Below are positions 12,701-20,975 of a stretch of DNA of 64,000 nucleotides, piece by piece. The position numbers and the translations under genes were made by a program. Source of the DNA: Zhengitettix transpicula. Its lineage: Eukaryota > Arthropoda > Insecta > Orthoptera > Tetrigidae. How positions within the stretch are numbered: position 1 is the stretch's first letter; each line of letters begins with the position of its first letter. The DNA lies in assembly GCA_037074705.1 (NCBI GenBank), contig CM073595.1:66764139-66828138 (forward strand), given 5' to 3'. Under the pieces are notes generated by a model that saw nothing but the letters and a program-made list of their open reading frames with translations, did no database searches and was not told where the DNA came from.

Positions 12701-14187
12701 CATAGAAAAACTGATTCATTTTATTTATGGAATTTATATTGATGTAATAAATTTATTTATCATTTATGTGGTTCATTTACTATTTTGTGTCAAATAAATG
12801 ATTTAATATTTTATGATTATCAGGAGCGGTTTTCTCGGATCTCCTGTTCCTGGACGGAAACGTTTTCCCTCTGAACCACCTCATCAACAGTACAACACTA
12901 GTCCATTAGTTCTTCAAAGGTTCTACCATCAACATTTGCCACTTCAAAATCACCAACATCAATTAAATAATTATCCTATTCAGCAGTCTTCATATCCTCA
13001 TCAACAAATCTCAGACATTTCAAATGACAGCCCAAAGCTGGAGGACACTAATGCTTCAAGTGGTGTTGTGAAAAAACGTTTTGCATCCTATTTGAAGTTC
13101 CACTTAGGAGGGAATGAAGCACGTAGAAATCTACCACCCTCACGACCGTTGAGACATGCTTCGCCTGGACCTGCACCAAATTGTCACTATTCACCTGCTA
13201 GTCAAAGTCCAGAACCTCCACCTCGACTGAACCGAGTTACTGGAAACAGTTTAGATGGTGCTGTTGCGATGTCCTCTCCATTGTCGATGAGAAGAAACTT
13301 TCTAGATGTGTCACCTGTCAGAAGAGGTTTTGTTGAAGGATCTCCTTCCTTGTCACGAAGGTAAATTGAAATTGGTTTTAGTTTTCTTACCTTTGTCAAG
13401 TAGTAATATCTTAATGATTATAAATTTTTATGTTCAGTTCTAAGTTATAATTCTCTTGATTTTATTGACTCCATGACTTTGTAAATTTATAATATGTTCC
13501 CTTATTATTTAGGCACAAAGAAATATATTTTGATTCATAAAACGTACAGATTGACTAAAATAATAATCTGCTATCAGAATTATGGAATTACTAAAGAGAA
13601 TTACTAAAGAGTATCTTATTATTTATATTACATTTATGGGTCTGAAACCTTCAAATCGTGATGTACCAGCTGTTAAATCAAATGGAAAAACAGCTCTCAC
13701 TTAGTAAAACTGCAAATTCATTGGGGTATGGCTCATTTATATATACTATCCACTGAAAAATTTTATGTACGTTGTAGAAAAATGTGTGGAGAGAATTGCA
13801 GTTGACAGTGTCGTGAAATGAAACATCTCTGGAACATTTGAAAGATACTTTGCAATATTATTAAAATAATTAATTTTACTAAAGTGATACATAGTATTTA
13901 TGAAACTACATGCATATTGTTCAAGTTCTGAGTAAGAATGTAAGTAATCAGATATAGAGAGGCAAGTCAACTATTTTGTATAATGTGTTTCTATTCATTT
14001 ATGAGCTTCTTTTGATAAAATGTTTCATTATAGGTATATATCTCCATCACCTCCTCAACCTCCTCCTAGAAGACTGTCTGAAAGTACATCTGTTCCTGGA
14101 TCTCCTCAGCATCGACGTGTTGAGCATTTTCGGGCACGTTTCCATTATACTCCTGAACCACAACGCCGAGTTTTGGAAGATTTATAG
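520..14187 (+). CDS. hep: MAP kinase kinase 7 (hemipterous-like JNK kinase), 3' part
   Basis: Dual-specificity kinase that phosphorylates and activates JNK in the cytoplasm. Five exons join in frame: 520-743, 2244-2390, 4928-5146, 12824-13360 and 14034-14187 (stop TAG 14185-14187), 426 codons plus stop. The first exon starts with PERIDPPDPLKPDYDIRADV, the APE region followed by subdomain IX (DVWSLGITLVELATGTFPY), typical of MKK7 rather than MKK4. Exon 2 carries subdomain XI (LTKNYKFRPKYKKLLEHTF), which ends the kinase domain near residue 110. The rest is a tail rich in Pro, His, Gln and Ser with SPxR and PPPPSP patterns, as in insect hep proteins. Splice phases agree at each junction (2,2,2,2). 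The N-terminus, ATP loop and catalytic HRD/DFG segments lie upstream of the window. Confidence 0.93.
744..2243 (+). other. MKK7 intron with mariner relic
   Basis: AT-rich intron of 1.5 kb. Apart from the transposase relic at about 1859-2160 I see no exon or structured element in it. Confidence 0.8.
1859..2173 (+). pseudogene. mariner-type transposase relic
   Basis: The translated frame contains VMLVVSFDCKGIFHQECVP, which resembles the mariner/SETMAR stretch around the first catalytic Asp (…FFDxxGxVHxEFVPxGQ). Just before it, SFSQSSIQGGLYESQ recalls the FHFLNQAF…CMS helix of the N-terminal domain. The intervening DNA-binding linker is missing, the frame runs out after about 30 more residues, and no DDD tail is visible. 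It is an internally deleted, non-functional relic lying in an MKK7 intron in the same orientation as the host gene. The family call rests on pattern memory only. Confidence 0.6.
2244..2390 (+). CDS. hep: MKK7 exon: kinase subdomain XI
   Basis: Acceptor CTGTTTCAG ends at 2243 and donor GTATGT starts at 2391; phase 2 in and out. It encodes LTKNYKFRPKYKKLLEH and then KRYETATVNVALWYEVAM, matching the C-terminal end of the MKK7 kinase domain. Confidence 0.92.
2391..4927 (+). other. MKK7 intron, no further feature
   Basis: AT-rich intron of 2.5 kb. Only short chance reading frames are present; no repeat family of this window is recognised in it. Confidence 0.7.
4928..5146 (+). CDS. hep: MKK7 exon: proline-rich tail start
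   Basis: Acceptor ATCACAG ends at 4927; donor GTAGGG starts at 5147. The frame encodes RFTPPPPSPLSRRHVPLHLS and continues to SDAEWDENRVVG. I chose the donor at 5147 because it leaves phase 2, which is the phase needed by the next exon; two GTs a few bases upstream would break the frame. The polypyrimidine tract is weak. Confidence 0.82.
6010..6206. mobile_element. family A fold-back MITE copy A1
   Basis: The left arm (AGTATGGAAAA… GCTTACCTGAAATTGAAGC) is mirrored by the right arm (GCTTCAATTTCAGGTAAGC … TTCCATACCA). The phrase GAAATTGAAGCTC.GTGTAGCCACTC occurs twice in the left arm, so a short tandem duplication has occurred there. There is no coding capacity. The right arm places AG|GTAAG at 6170/6171 in the sense direction of the host intron. 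Confidence 0.8.
6236..6252. repeat. (TA)n microsatellite
   Basis: A short pure TA run lies just downstream of the A1 fold-back copy, as is common for this family in the window. Confidence 0.8.
7790..8062. mobile_element. family B fold-back MITE copy B1
   Basis: It starts with AAATGTGATGAGGTCAAATT, then GGAAAGACAGACAACGATGC and ACTTACCTGAAATCAGTAGT. The right half mirrors it: CTCAAAAATTTGAAGTTCCA, CACCTATGCC, then TTAACCTTATCACATTTTCC, followed by a TA run. The inner left arm (TTCAAATTTTCAAGGGCCTG) also pairs with the right arm. The right copy has lost part of the arm that carries TTTCAGGTAAG. No protein is encoded. Confidence 0.8.
8080..8335 (-). mobile_element. tRNA-like composite repeat, truncated copy C1
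   Basis: A minus-strand copy of the body of the element at 8341-8715, ending inside its tRNA-like part (TTTGACCCAGGCGGGACTTG). It is enclosed by a perfect 25-bp inverted repeat at 8080-8104 and 8311-8335 (core ATTAGGAGAATCCATTAAGG). Together with C2 it forms a head-to-head palindrome with arms of about 190 bp. Confidence 0.75.
8341..8715 (+). mobile_element. tRNA-like composite repeat (SINE-like), copy C2
   Basis: A unit of about 375 bp: a 110-bp leader beginning TTCCTTAATGGAAGCTCC, a 72-nt tRNA-like segment (8452-8523), and a body of about 190 bp ending GACTTTGTCACCAAG followed by (TA)n. A second full copy at 15126-15480 on the other strand shares leader, tRNA part and body, so these are the borders of a dispersed repeat. 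A tRNA-derived SINE normally starts with the tRNA; here it sits inside, so a MITE that captured a tRNA is an alternative. Confidence 0.72.
8452..8523 (+). tRNA. tRNA-like sequence inside repeat C2 (pseudo-tRNA)
   Basis: 72 nt fold as a cloverleaf: acceptor GACCCGG pairs with the 3' end CTGGGTC (one G-T), D-arm TGGCTGAGATGGTTAAGG, anticodon stem TCTGT/GCAGA with loop GTACTAA (anticodon ACT), and T-arm GTGGG TTCAAGT CCCGC. A and B box promoter elements are recognisable. The missing long variable arm and the A34 ACT anticodon, unlike a normal tRNA-Ser(GCT), together with a second copy in the same repeat at 15294-15365, argue that this is repeat-borne and not a working tRNA gene. Confidence 0.6.
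8740..8815 (-). mobile_element. fragment of composite repeat C
   Basis: TTGGTGACAAAGTC … GATAGTGAGGAAGGATAGAA matches the distal end of the repeat body in minus orientation, adjacent to the TA run that ends copy C2. Confidence 0.7.
9206..9505 (-). pseudogene. Tc1/mariner-superfamily transposase C-terminal fragment
   Basis: The minus-strand frame encodes about 99 residues: SWIGHRGLARSPDLTYPDFF, then LWGYIKDKIDQEMP, a helical stretch with EMLLRVQPFFEVRFQRC and IKVNGCNF. This matches the ARSPDLTPLDFFLWG…VNGGHF end of arthropod IS630/Tc1/mariner-type DDE transposases, which contains the last catalytic acidic residue. About the last quarter of a transposase remains, and a second frame overlaps it, so it is a relic. 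Confidence 0.8.
10261..10313. repeat. perfect short hairpin
   Basis: CTAAAGTTTTAATTTATAAC is followed by a 7-nt spacer and its inverted copy GTTATAAATTAAAACTTTTA. It is probably the tip or remnant of a small fold-back element in the MKK7 intron; no product is implied. Confidence 0.7.
11500..11640. mobile_element. degenerate fold-back right arm (family A/B)
   Basis: It contains GTGTTGCTACAC, then ACACTCAGGTAAGCAACATT and CTCTCTCTTTCCTACCTAAA, the right-arm signature of the A/B families. AG|GTAAG falls at 11597/11598 in the sense direction of the MKK7 intron. Confidence 0.6.
11645..11965. mobile_element. family B fold-back MITE copy B2
   Basis: Left arm GAAAGGAAAGGGACAGAGAG and CACTTACCTTAAATC; mirrored right arm AATTTAAGGTAAGTCAGCTG and CTCTCTTTCCTATCCAAACC. 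The inner arms match around CATCACCAGGCTGGTAA / TTACCAACCTGGTGATG. It ends near GACAATGTCACAGTATCC, followed by GT and TA repeats. Confidence 0.75.
11980..12043. repeat. (GT)n/(TA)n tract
   Basis: GTGTGTGTGTG passes into ATATATAT broken by two ACATAATT units, between fold-back copies B2 and A2. Confidence 0.85.
12049..12201. mobile_element. family A fold-back MITE, left half only (A2)
   Basis: CTTGGTGTGGAAAGGAAAGA, then AACCTGAAATTAAGTACGGT, AGGCTCTCAGCCTC and AGGAAGGAGTATTACACGAC match other A copies. The mirrored right arm is absent. Confidence 0.75.
12824..13360 (+). CDS. hep: MKK7 exon: Pro/His/Gln-rich tail
   Basis: Acceptor GATTATCAG ends at 12823; donor GTAAAT starts at 13361; phase 2 both sides. 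It encodes 179 residues: SGFLGSPVPGRKRFPSEPPH, a HQ-rich stretch (HQHLPLQNHQHQLNN), then VVKKRFASYLKFHLGGNEAR and several SPxP/SPVR motifs, potential proline-directed phosphosites. Low-complexity tails of this kind are common in insect hemipterous proteins. Confidence 0.9.
14034..14187 (+). CDS. hep: MKK7 last coding exon
   Basis: Acceptor TTCATTATAG ends at 14033. It encodes YISPSPPQPPPRRLSESTSV and ends FRARFHYTPEPQRRVLEDL with stop TAG at 14185-14187. The stop is followed directly by GTAATG, which could serve as a splice donor. Confidence 0.9.
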
Positions 14188-14333
14188 GTAATGCAAGTTT
14201 GTAATATATCTCAATGGCAAAACTATTATGAAAATATTTTCAGCAGTTAAAAAAAGTAACTTTATTTTATTTACAGTATGGTTTTACACAATTGTATTTC
14301 ATATATGAGTTCAGCTGAAACAGTCTTTCTTGA

Positions 14334-14339
14334 AATAAA
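14334..14339 (+). terminator. candidate polyadenylation signal of MKK7
   Basis: AATAAA lies 147 nt after the stop codon, the first canonical hexamer downstream. Use of this site is not shown; low CpG continues for another 11 kb, so longer 3' ends are possible. Confidence 0.4.
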
Positions 14340-14429
14340 GAATTATGTAACCCATTTACAATTAGCATAACTGGTGTGGCAGTATTTTTCAGAGGTATAA
14401 TCCTCTTGATTCAGGAGATAGATAGGACA

Positions 14430-14580
14430 CTTCTCATGTGAGTTTACTATGCAGTGTTTCAAACGAACCAACAGGCAATACAAATCCACTACAGCCACAA
14501 ATCTCTCTCTTGAGGAAAAGGCACAATAATGGAGAAAAATTATAACCATATAAAATTGACAAATGGAAGATAAATGATAT
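14430..14580 (-). repeat. dispersed repeat D, copy 1
   Basis: Its reverse complement (ATTTGTGGCTGTAGTGG…TGTATTGCCTGTTGG) matches 16176-16330 with visible divergence. The two copies are inverted to each other, 1.6 kb apart. Confidence 0.7.
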
Positions 14581-14581
14581 A

Positions 14582-14628
<47 letters not shown>
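14578..14628. repeat. (TA)n and (TAA)n microsatellite
   Basis: A TA run of about 20 nt passes into a TAA/AAT run of about 30 nt, next to fold-back copy A3. Confidence 0.9.
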
Positions 14629-14629
<1 letters not shown>

Positions 14630-14659
14630 GTAAGGATATTCCATTGTCAAAAATAATTG

Positions 14660-14826
14660 AGATATTGGTATAGAAAGGAAAGAGAGATAGTTTGTGGCTT
14701 ACCTGAAAATGAAGTTCGGTGTAGCCAAAGGGAGTTATTTAAATTTTCGGAGGCTCTCGGCCTCCTTCTTCAGGAAGGAGTGTTACACCATTCCATGCAC
14801 CAGCTGAGTTCTGACCGCCGTACGGC
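14660..14826. mobile_element. family A fold-back MITE, left half (A3)
   Basis: TTGGTATAGAAAGGAAAGAG, then GCTTACCTGAAAATGAAGTT, CTCTCGGCCTCC and AGGAAGGAGTGTTACACC follow the A consensus; the right arm is missing. Confidence 0.75.
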
Positions 14827-15039
14827 TAGTAGCCCAAAAACAATTAACAGCCCATCAGGCCACTAATTTTCTCTCGTGGCATAGGAAAGGTTCTGATTGT
14901 GATCATCATACATAGCCTTTCATATGTACAAACCTGCACCCACATACAAACACACACACATGTATGCATACACATCCATACATGCATGAGCATGCTCATG
15001 CATACTCTATATGGACTTGTGCAAGTCACACATTTGAAT

Positions 15040-15120
15040 AGGAAAGAGAGACCTGAAATCAACAGTTGGTCCAGTTTGACTGTGCAGAATATTTGAACTT
15101 TTTTTGCACAGCCCAGCTAT
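15040..15120. mobile_element. family B fragment
   Basis: AGGAAAGAGAGACCTGAAATCAACAGTTGGTCCAGTTTG is the family B left arm (read in two overlapping phrases), truncated after about 70 bp and followed by a TA run. Confidence 0.65.
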
Positions 15121-15125
15121 ATATA

Positions 15126-15480
15126 TACACTAATTTGGTGTCACATTCAAACTTGGATAGTGAGGAAGGATAGAAATAAATAGGAGAAATAGGAGGATTA
15201 TGCTTTATGTGAATTCATATGCTCCGGCAAAGAATTACGCACATAGAAAAGCAGAGAGAAGGATGGAAGAAGAAGGAAAGACTGAAAATATTTGACCCGT
15301 GCAGGATTTGAACCCACGTATTCTGCTCAGTACACAGACGCCTTAACCATCTCGGCCACCGGATCAAGTTCCTGACCAGGCAAATATAGACAGTCTTATT
15401 GTGGACAATTAGTAGTTTTAGTGGAGGAATGGATAGAGTAGAGGGAATGAAGTATTAGGAGCTTCAATTAAGGAATATAT
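15126..15480 (-). mobile_element. tRNA-like composite repeat, full copy C4
   Basis: Minus-strand copy of the 8341-8715 element with body (GATAGTGAGGAAGGATAGAA…), tRNA-like part 15294-15365 and leader ending AAGTATTAGGAGCTTCAATT, then a TA run. A short internal deletion (the AACATATGCTTTTC part) separates it from C2. It defines the element's borders. Confidence 0.75.
15294..15365 (-). tRNA. tRNA-like sequence inside repeat C4 (pseudo-tRNA)
   Basis: 72 nt matching 8452-8523 with a few changes; the anticodon loop reads GTACTGA, again giving ACT. The acceptor stem is weaker (GATCCGG against CACGGGTC). It is repeat-borne, not a standard tRNA gene. Confidence 0.55.
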
Positions 15481-16139
15481 ATATATTATGGTATACCTTT
15501 CCACCTTTATGTAATTTTCTGAATTTCCTTTTGAATTTACCAATTTTAATAGCAAATTTAATCAAGTGTCAGGTTAAAAATATAATTAAACTGTAATTAA
15601 TATAAAGTATGAAAAATTTATTTAGTACAAGTTTTTCATATTTTTTCCATGGCTATTTAATTTATGAGAGTTATTTTTCTTACTGGGGCTTCATGAGGCC
15701 TCATAACAGTTATAGAATTATCATTAAATATAAAATTTACAGAAAAGCTATTTAAATCAAATTACAAATGTTATACATAAATATTACCCAAAAATACAAA
15801 CAACAAATGGAATTAAATCTGAAATTTGACAGTACAGAATAATTATGCAATGTTTACAAAGTAGTTAGCAAATTTTAAATAAGCTTTTGTTACGATTTAT
15901 AATTAGTCCTAAATTTCACTTACACAGAATATAACATCAAATCTTTTAAACACTTGAATAACTCTTAATTAGAAAAATTGGCCATATTAATTGCAAAACA
16001 CTTTTGCAACCCACACTTGAATTCCTTTACTGCTCCAGATATATAGTTACACTCAACCGATGTTTCACCACACAAGGTGTTTTTAATGGGAACCAGTTAG
16101 TATAATGGTTATCAAACAGCACATAGATCACCAGATAGT

Positions 16140-16180
16140 TTCTTTCCTTTCCATACCAATATCTTTTTTTTGACATTATA
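16140..16180. mobile_element. family A terminal fragment
   Basis: TTTCCTTTCCATACCAATAT is the outer end of the A right arm; nothing of the inner element is present. Confidence 0.5.
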
Positions 16181-16330
16181 TATAATTTCTCTTCCATTTG
16201 TCAATTTTTTCATGATTTTAATTTTTTCCCAGTATTGTGGCTTGTTTTCAAGGGAGAGATTAGTGGCTGTAGTACATTGTATTGCCTGTTGGCCAGCCTC
16301 ATCTCAAAACACTACACAGTAAACTAACAT
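16176..16330 (+). repeat. dispersed repeat D, copy 2
   Basis: CTTCCATTTGTCAATTTT, TTAGTGGCTGTAGTACATTG and TATTGCCTGTTGG match the reverse complement of 14430-14580. Confidence 0.7.
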
Positions 16331-19300
16331 ATAATAAAACTTAAAAGTTAAGACTGATTAAAGAATGAAAGAATAGGTTATGTAGAGAAGAGAAGCATGA
16401 AGCTAAAGAAACAGTAAGGTTAGATTATGTTAAATTCTTGGATTTTGTCTGGAATGGAGGACATGTTGGAAGGATAATTTATCAAAAAGAAATCAGCATC
16501 TGAGAAATTAAGCATATGGCTTTTGGAAGAATGAGTGTGAAGCATTGATTGATTTAGAGTTATTGCTGAGTTTATGAACTACTGAGAACTGAAAATGGAA
16601 ACAGAACAAGATGTTATGGTTTTGTCAAATATTACATATTGTTAAAGTCCATTTTTATCCAAGTTTAGTTCATATGCCTTGTATAGGAGACCTCTATGAT
16701 ATGATGATTAAAATTACTTCTTTATTGATAAATATTCTTAACATATATTTTATCCTGTTCTTTGAATATGCCTTATATCTCGTCTCTTTGTCAATTGCAT
16801 ATTTATGCCTTTCAGACTTATGAAAATGATTTTAGTCTAAATTCACAATCAGAGAAAAAGGACTTAAGTTAGTTTCATTAGTATTTAGAATTAACTATTT
16901 AGTAACATAGATGTATAAAGAAATTATTACATTTAATAATTTTGGTATACCCTGTGTTCAAAACATATATACTTTATGAATTATACCTGGTTTAAACACA
17001 TATCCTGTAAATCTAGTATTGGTTACAGTTTTAAATTTTTTGCATTTGTTTTTTTAGATTTTGAAGTTTTAACACTGAAGAGAAATCAACAAATTTGACA
17101 ACATTTGTGCTTGACATAGAAAGAAAATAGACTAATGTTTGAGTTATGAAACTTTGCACATAATTTATGAAACTTTTTGAAAGATTTCTCATCATATTTG
17201 TCTTAATGGGCAATGTGTTATGTGATATTTGAAGTGAAGTGCATATAGAAGAATATTTAATGCGTATTTCAGCAAATATACTTTTATTAAATTTATTGCA
17301 TACAGTCTTTAAAAAGGACAGTATGGAAAAACATGTTCCTGTTGATTTTATATTGTGGTTATTGGCATATATAACATAAATGCCTATCAATTTAATATGC
17401 TGATTACCTTAGCTGAATACCAAAGTCATTATGCATTAACTTACGTGCTTCACAATGGAAGTCAATACTCAGAAGCTTCTGGAGACTACTGGTCTTTTGT
17501 GTTACATTTCAGAAGTTTGTTGAAATTTTCCTAAAAGTAATTTTCCCAACTCATTTGAGAATCTCAAAATGTGCTTGTTGAATACTTTCCAGTGCAAGTA
17601 TTAACTGGTAAATAAATTATGTTTGTATCATGTTGTCTGCCATTATTAATTTTTATACAGACTGAGATTTTTCTCTGTGTAATATTAATCACATATAAAA
17701 TTATTTAAATAATATTTCTGATTATTACTTGAAGGTCACTTATAAAATTATTCTGTGTAAATATTTGTTTGACTTGGTATAAAGATATTTTTGACTGTCC
17801 GATCAAGGTAGTGTCAAAATGTAGAATACCAATTTTTCTAATGCCTGGTTTGTAATCTAAGAGAGAGATTATTAAGATAAACTGGATAAATTTCTGCTTC
17901 TAATGATGACTTGCTTGTTTCCCTTACATCTACAGCACTTGGGTCTTTTCTGCCAGTCTCAAGCACTAAGCAATATAATTAACAGTGTGAGTGAATCATG
18001 GTACCAGAATTATGGAATATGTAAGATTATGCATTTTAGTTCATGTGAACTCTTGCCTGAGGTCTTCTGAATACAGAAGTGTAACTTCTGTTTTCGAAGG
18101 ACTAATTGACAGATTGCAGATTCAACCACTTAAATATCGGTATAACCATGTCACTCTTATTTCATTTCCTAGGGCTTAGGTTTTCCCTATTTAAAAAAAA
18201 AGGGGGTAAGTCCAATGCTGGGAGGAGTCGTAAAACAGAAGCAGGAGACCTTATTTTCCAATAATATTTAAACATAACCTCCTAACAGTTGGTTATAATC
18301 ATAAATGTTCATCTAATCATGAATTTGTTTCTAAAATTTACTGTGCTGGTCAGTCAGTAATCATGGATGTTCTGATTATTTCATATGTAATGGTTTCTTC
18401 TCCTTAAACTAAATAAAATATATAACATAAAACATTGAGATACTATACTGTGCAGTATAGTAAATACACAATCTGAATTATATAAAACCCATGCCCAAAA
18501 GAAGTAAAGTTGCCTTTATTTGGGCATGGCCCCTCACTCAGTTTATCAGTAATATCAGAGAATATTTCAATCCTCCATGCCATTTCAAAATTTAATTAAA
18601 TTTGTAAAGGTAACATTTGCATCTTGACAATAGATTTATTGAATATGTTATTGGTTTGAGAAGAAAATAAAAGTGTTTTTTTTTGTTTGACAGTGCAATA
18701 TTTTAACTATTTGTATTAATAAAGAACAATTGTGAAATCAGTTTACAAATGTTAGCATATCGAAATATAAATTTATTTTTTTGTGAAACTGGTTAATTTT
18801 TAACTATTATAGGTAATTTATATCATAATGGAAAAATTTATGTTAAAAAAGATGTTTCATGCTTAAAAAATAATTAATTTTCTTATTTTTAGGTGCTATA
18901 ATTCTTAGAAAAAATTAACTAGAATAATTCATTGCACACAGGGAAATGTGAAGGTAAATATTATAACATACCGTTAATTTAATTTAACAAGCAACTTATT
19001 ATAAGTTACATTCTATACATAAACTAAACAACCAAACTGATGATCAGAATAGCATATTCATGGAAATTTTATTCAGAATTTTATGCAGCATATGTGAAAG
19101 AGTGCTCTCATTAAATACATAATTACTTATGGTGTTCATTTATTGAAAATATCAGTTAATATAAAAAACCAAATTGTTGATTTGTTCAAATTTGTCAGAC
19201 CTAAATAAGAGCAATTTTAAATTAACTAAAACTTCTTTAGAGAAATAAATGATATGGGAGAGAGATGGTTAGTTTGTGACTTTAGTAGACAGTAAAGTTT

Positions 19301-19394
19301 GATATAGAATTTCAAGTTTTGTAGAAAAATTATCTCACATTTGCTGAACATTAACATTCAAATAATGGAACAAATCTGTTTTATTTGGAAAGGA

Positions 19395-19610
19395 ATGGGG
19401 TTAAAAAATCCAAAATCTGGTCCAGTTATCTGAGATAGGAACTTTACTTAATATTCAAACCACCTTGTAATAGTCCCCCCCCCCACCCTTTCCACCTGTA
19501 ACTCTCAAGAAGCCACATCCTACATGTGGTAAACCATATAACTCACTCACTTTCTTTCCTATTAATAACAGTTCATTTGACTATCACCTTATTTTATATA
19601 CATACATATC
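19395..19610. mobile_element. degenerate family B-like fold-back
   Basis: TCTGGTCCAGTTATCTGAGA, a C-run, then CTCACTCACTTTCTTTCCTA and TTTGACTATCACCTTATTTT keep the order of family B ends, but much is eroded. Confidence 0.4.
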
Positions 19611-20136
19611 TATAAATTACCAGTGCAATGTTTCTCAAAGTATGCAAACAATATGGCATCCTTGTGTTATAATGTTTAATTTTAATCATCACTAACGATG
19701 CTCTTTAGTTCTCATAATAAATAAATTGAATAAATTCCAAATACTTGGTAATTTCATACAGTATATAGCACACAGAAACCACACATGTACAGCTGATTTA
19801 TATTTCCCTATATTTGTAATGATTTCTAGAAAGTGCTCATTTCAGGTTTACTTGTTTGTTCCAAAAAGTATAAATAGATAAGGGACAGAGAAGGCCTTTG
19901 GGCAGGTTTGTGGGAAATTGTGTTTGATACATAAACATTGCTCATTTTTGTGTTCATTTCAGTTAAGCCAGGATCTAACTTTGGCATGAGGCAAATTAAA
20001 CAAAATTTCTACTTTGTTCTAATTATTATATTAAGAACCAACTCTATCTGTATTATCTATGAAAACATTCCCTGTTTCATGTTAGAATTTCCAGTATAGA
20101 CATGTTGTGTATCATACACCAATATATATAAAAAAA

Positions 20137-20245
20137 ATTGTTTGAAAAGGAAAGAGAGAAAGGTAGTTAGTGGCTTACCTGAAATTTAAACTCAGCATTG
20201 AACTCAAGACAGAAGGATGTTCTTCAAATTTTCAAAGGCAAATGT
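20137..20245. mobile_element. family A fragment (A4)
   Basis: GAAAAGGAAAGAGAGAAAGG, GTGGCTTACCTGAAATTTAA and CTCAAGACAGAAGGATG follow the A left arm; the right arm is absent. Confidence 0.65.
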
Positions 20246-20654
20246 CTTATGGCAAATTGAAATGAAAAACATGCCAATGGTCCAGCAGGACATATATATG
20301 CACACAATTGTATGTATGTATGATTGCTTACTTTTGCTGTGAACTTCCCTTGAGTAAGAAGGTTAGAGGCCTGGTAGGATGTAATAACTTAATAACTAGC
20401 TGAAGAATAGTATGACACATTCAGGATTTAGGAGTGACATGTGGTCAGTGTGTTGATTCTCCCTCAGCCGTTACTCCATTTTTCGTGACCAGGATGAACA
20501 CAAACATCCATGCGCATGCCAGGATTCAAACTCGGAACCTCTGTGATGTGAGGCAATAACGCTGGCCTGAAATACAGTATATATATCAGCTTCTCTCTGT
20601 TCCTAATTCCTATCCAAATGAGTTAATTAATTTGATTGTCACATTTCCATATAT

Positions 20655-20914
20655 AATTGCAAACTTGGTTTGGAAAGGAAAGAGAGATAGTTTGTAGCTT
20701 ACCTGAAATTGAAGTACGGTGTAGGCACGGGGGATGCAAGAAAGTTCTTCGACAGCCTCCTTCTTAAGGAAGGAGTGTTACACAATTCTGTGCACCACCT
20801 GGCTGCAGACTTAAATTTGAAGAACTTCCTTTGATTCCCTGTGGCTACACCATTCTTCAATTTCAGGTAAGCCACAAACTCTGTCTCTTTCCTTTCCATA
20901 CCAAGTTTGCAATT
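20655..20914. mobile_element. family A fold-back MITE, most complete copy (A5)
   Basis: About 260 bp with both arms. AATTGCAAACTTGG opens it and CCAAGTTTGCAATT closes it, and the arms also pair through GGAAAGGAAAGAGA/TCTCTTTCCTTTCC and GCTTACCTGAAATTGAAG / CTTCAATTTCAGGTAAGC. A loop of about 90 nt includes CTCCTTCTTAAGGAAGGAGT, itself a small inverted repeat. AG|GTAAG at 20866/20867 lies in the right arm. No protein is encoded, as expected of a non-autonomous element. Confidence 0.85.
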
Positions 20915-20939
20915 ATTTTTGACAATGTCATATCCTTAC

Positions 20940-20975
20940 AAATATAATATATATATATTGATTGATTGATTGAGA
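20940..20975. repeat. TA run and ATTG repeats
   Basis: ATATATATATATTGATTGATTGATTGAG follows copy A5 closely (split here: a TA run and then four ATTG units). Confidence 0.8.

Larger units (their letters stand above)
5147..12823 (+). other. MKK7 7.7-kb intron rich in fold-back repeats
   Basis: The intron holds family A (6010-6206, 12049-12201) and family B (7790-8062, 11645-11965) fold-back elements, the tRNA-like composite repeats at 8080-8815, a transposase fragment on the minus strand (9206-9505) and a short hairpin (10261-10313). No coding exon could be supported. Confidence 0.75.
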
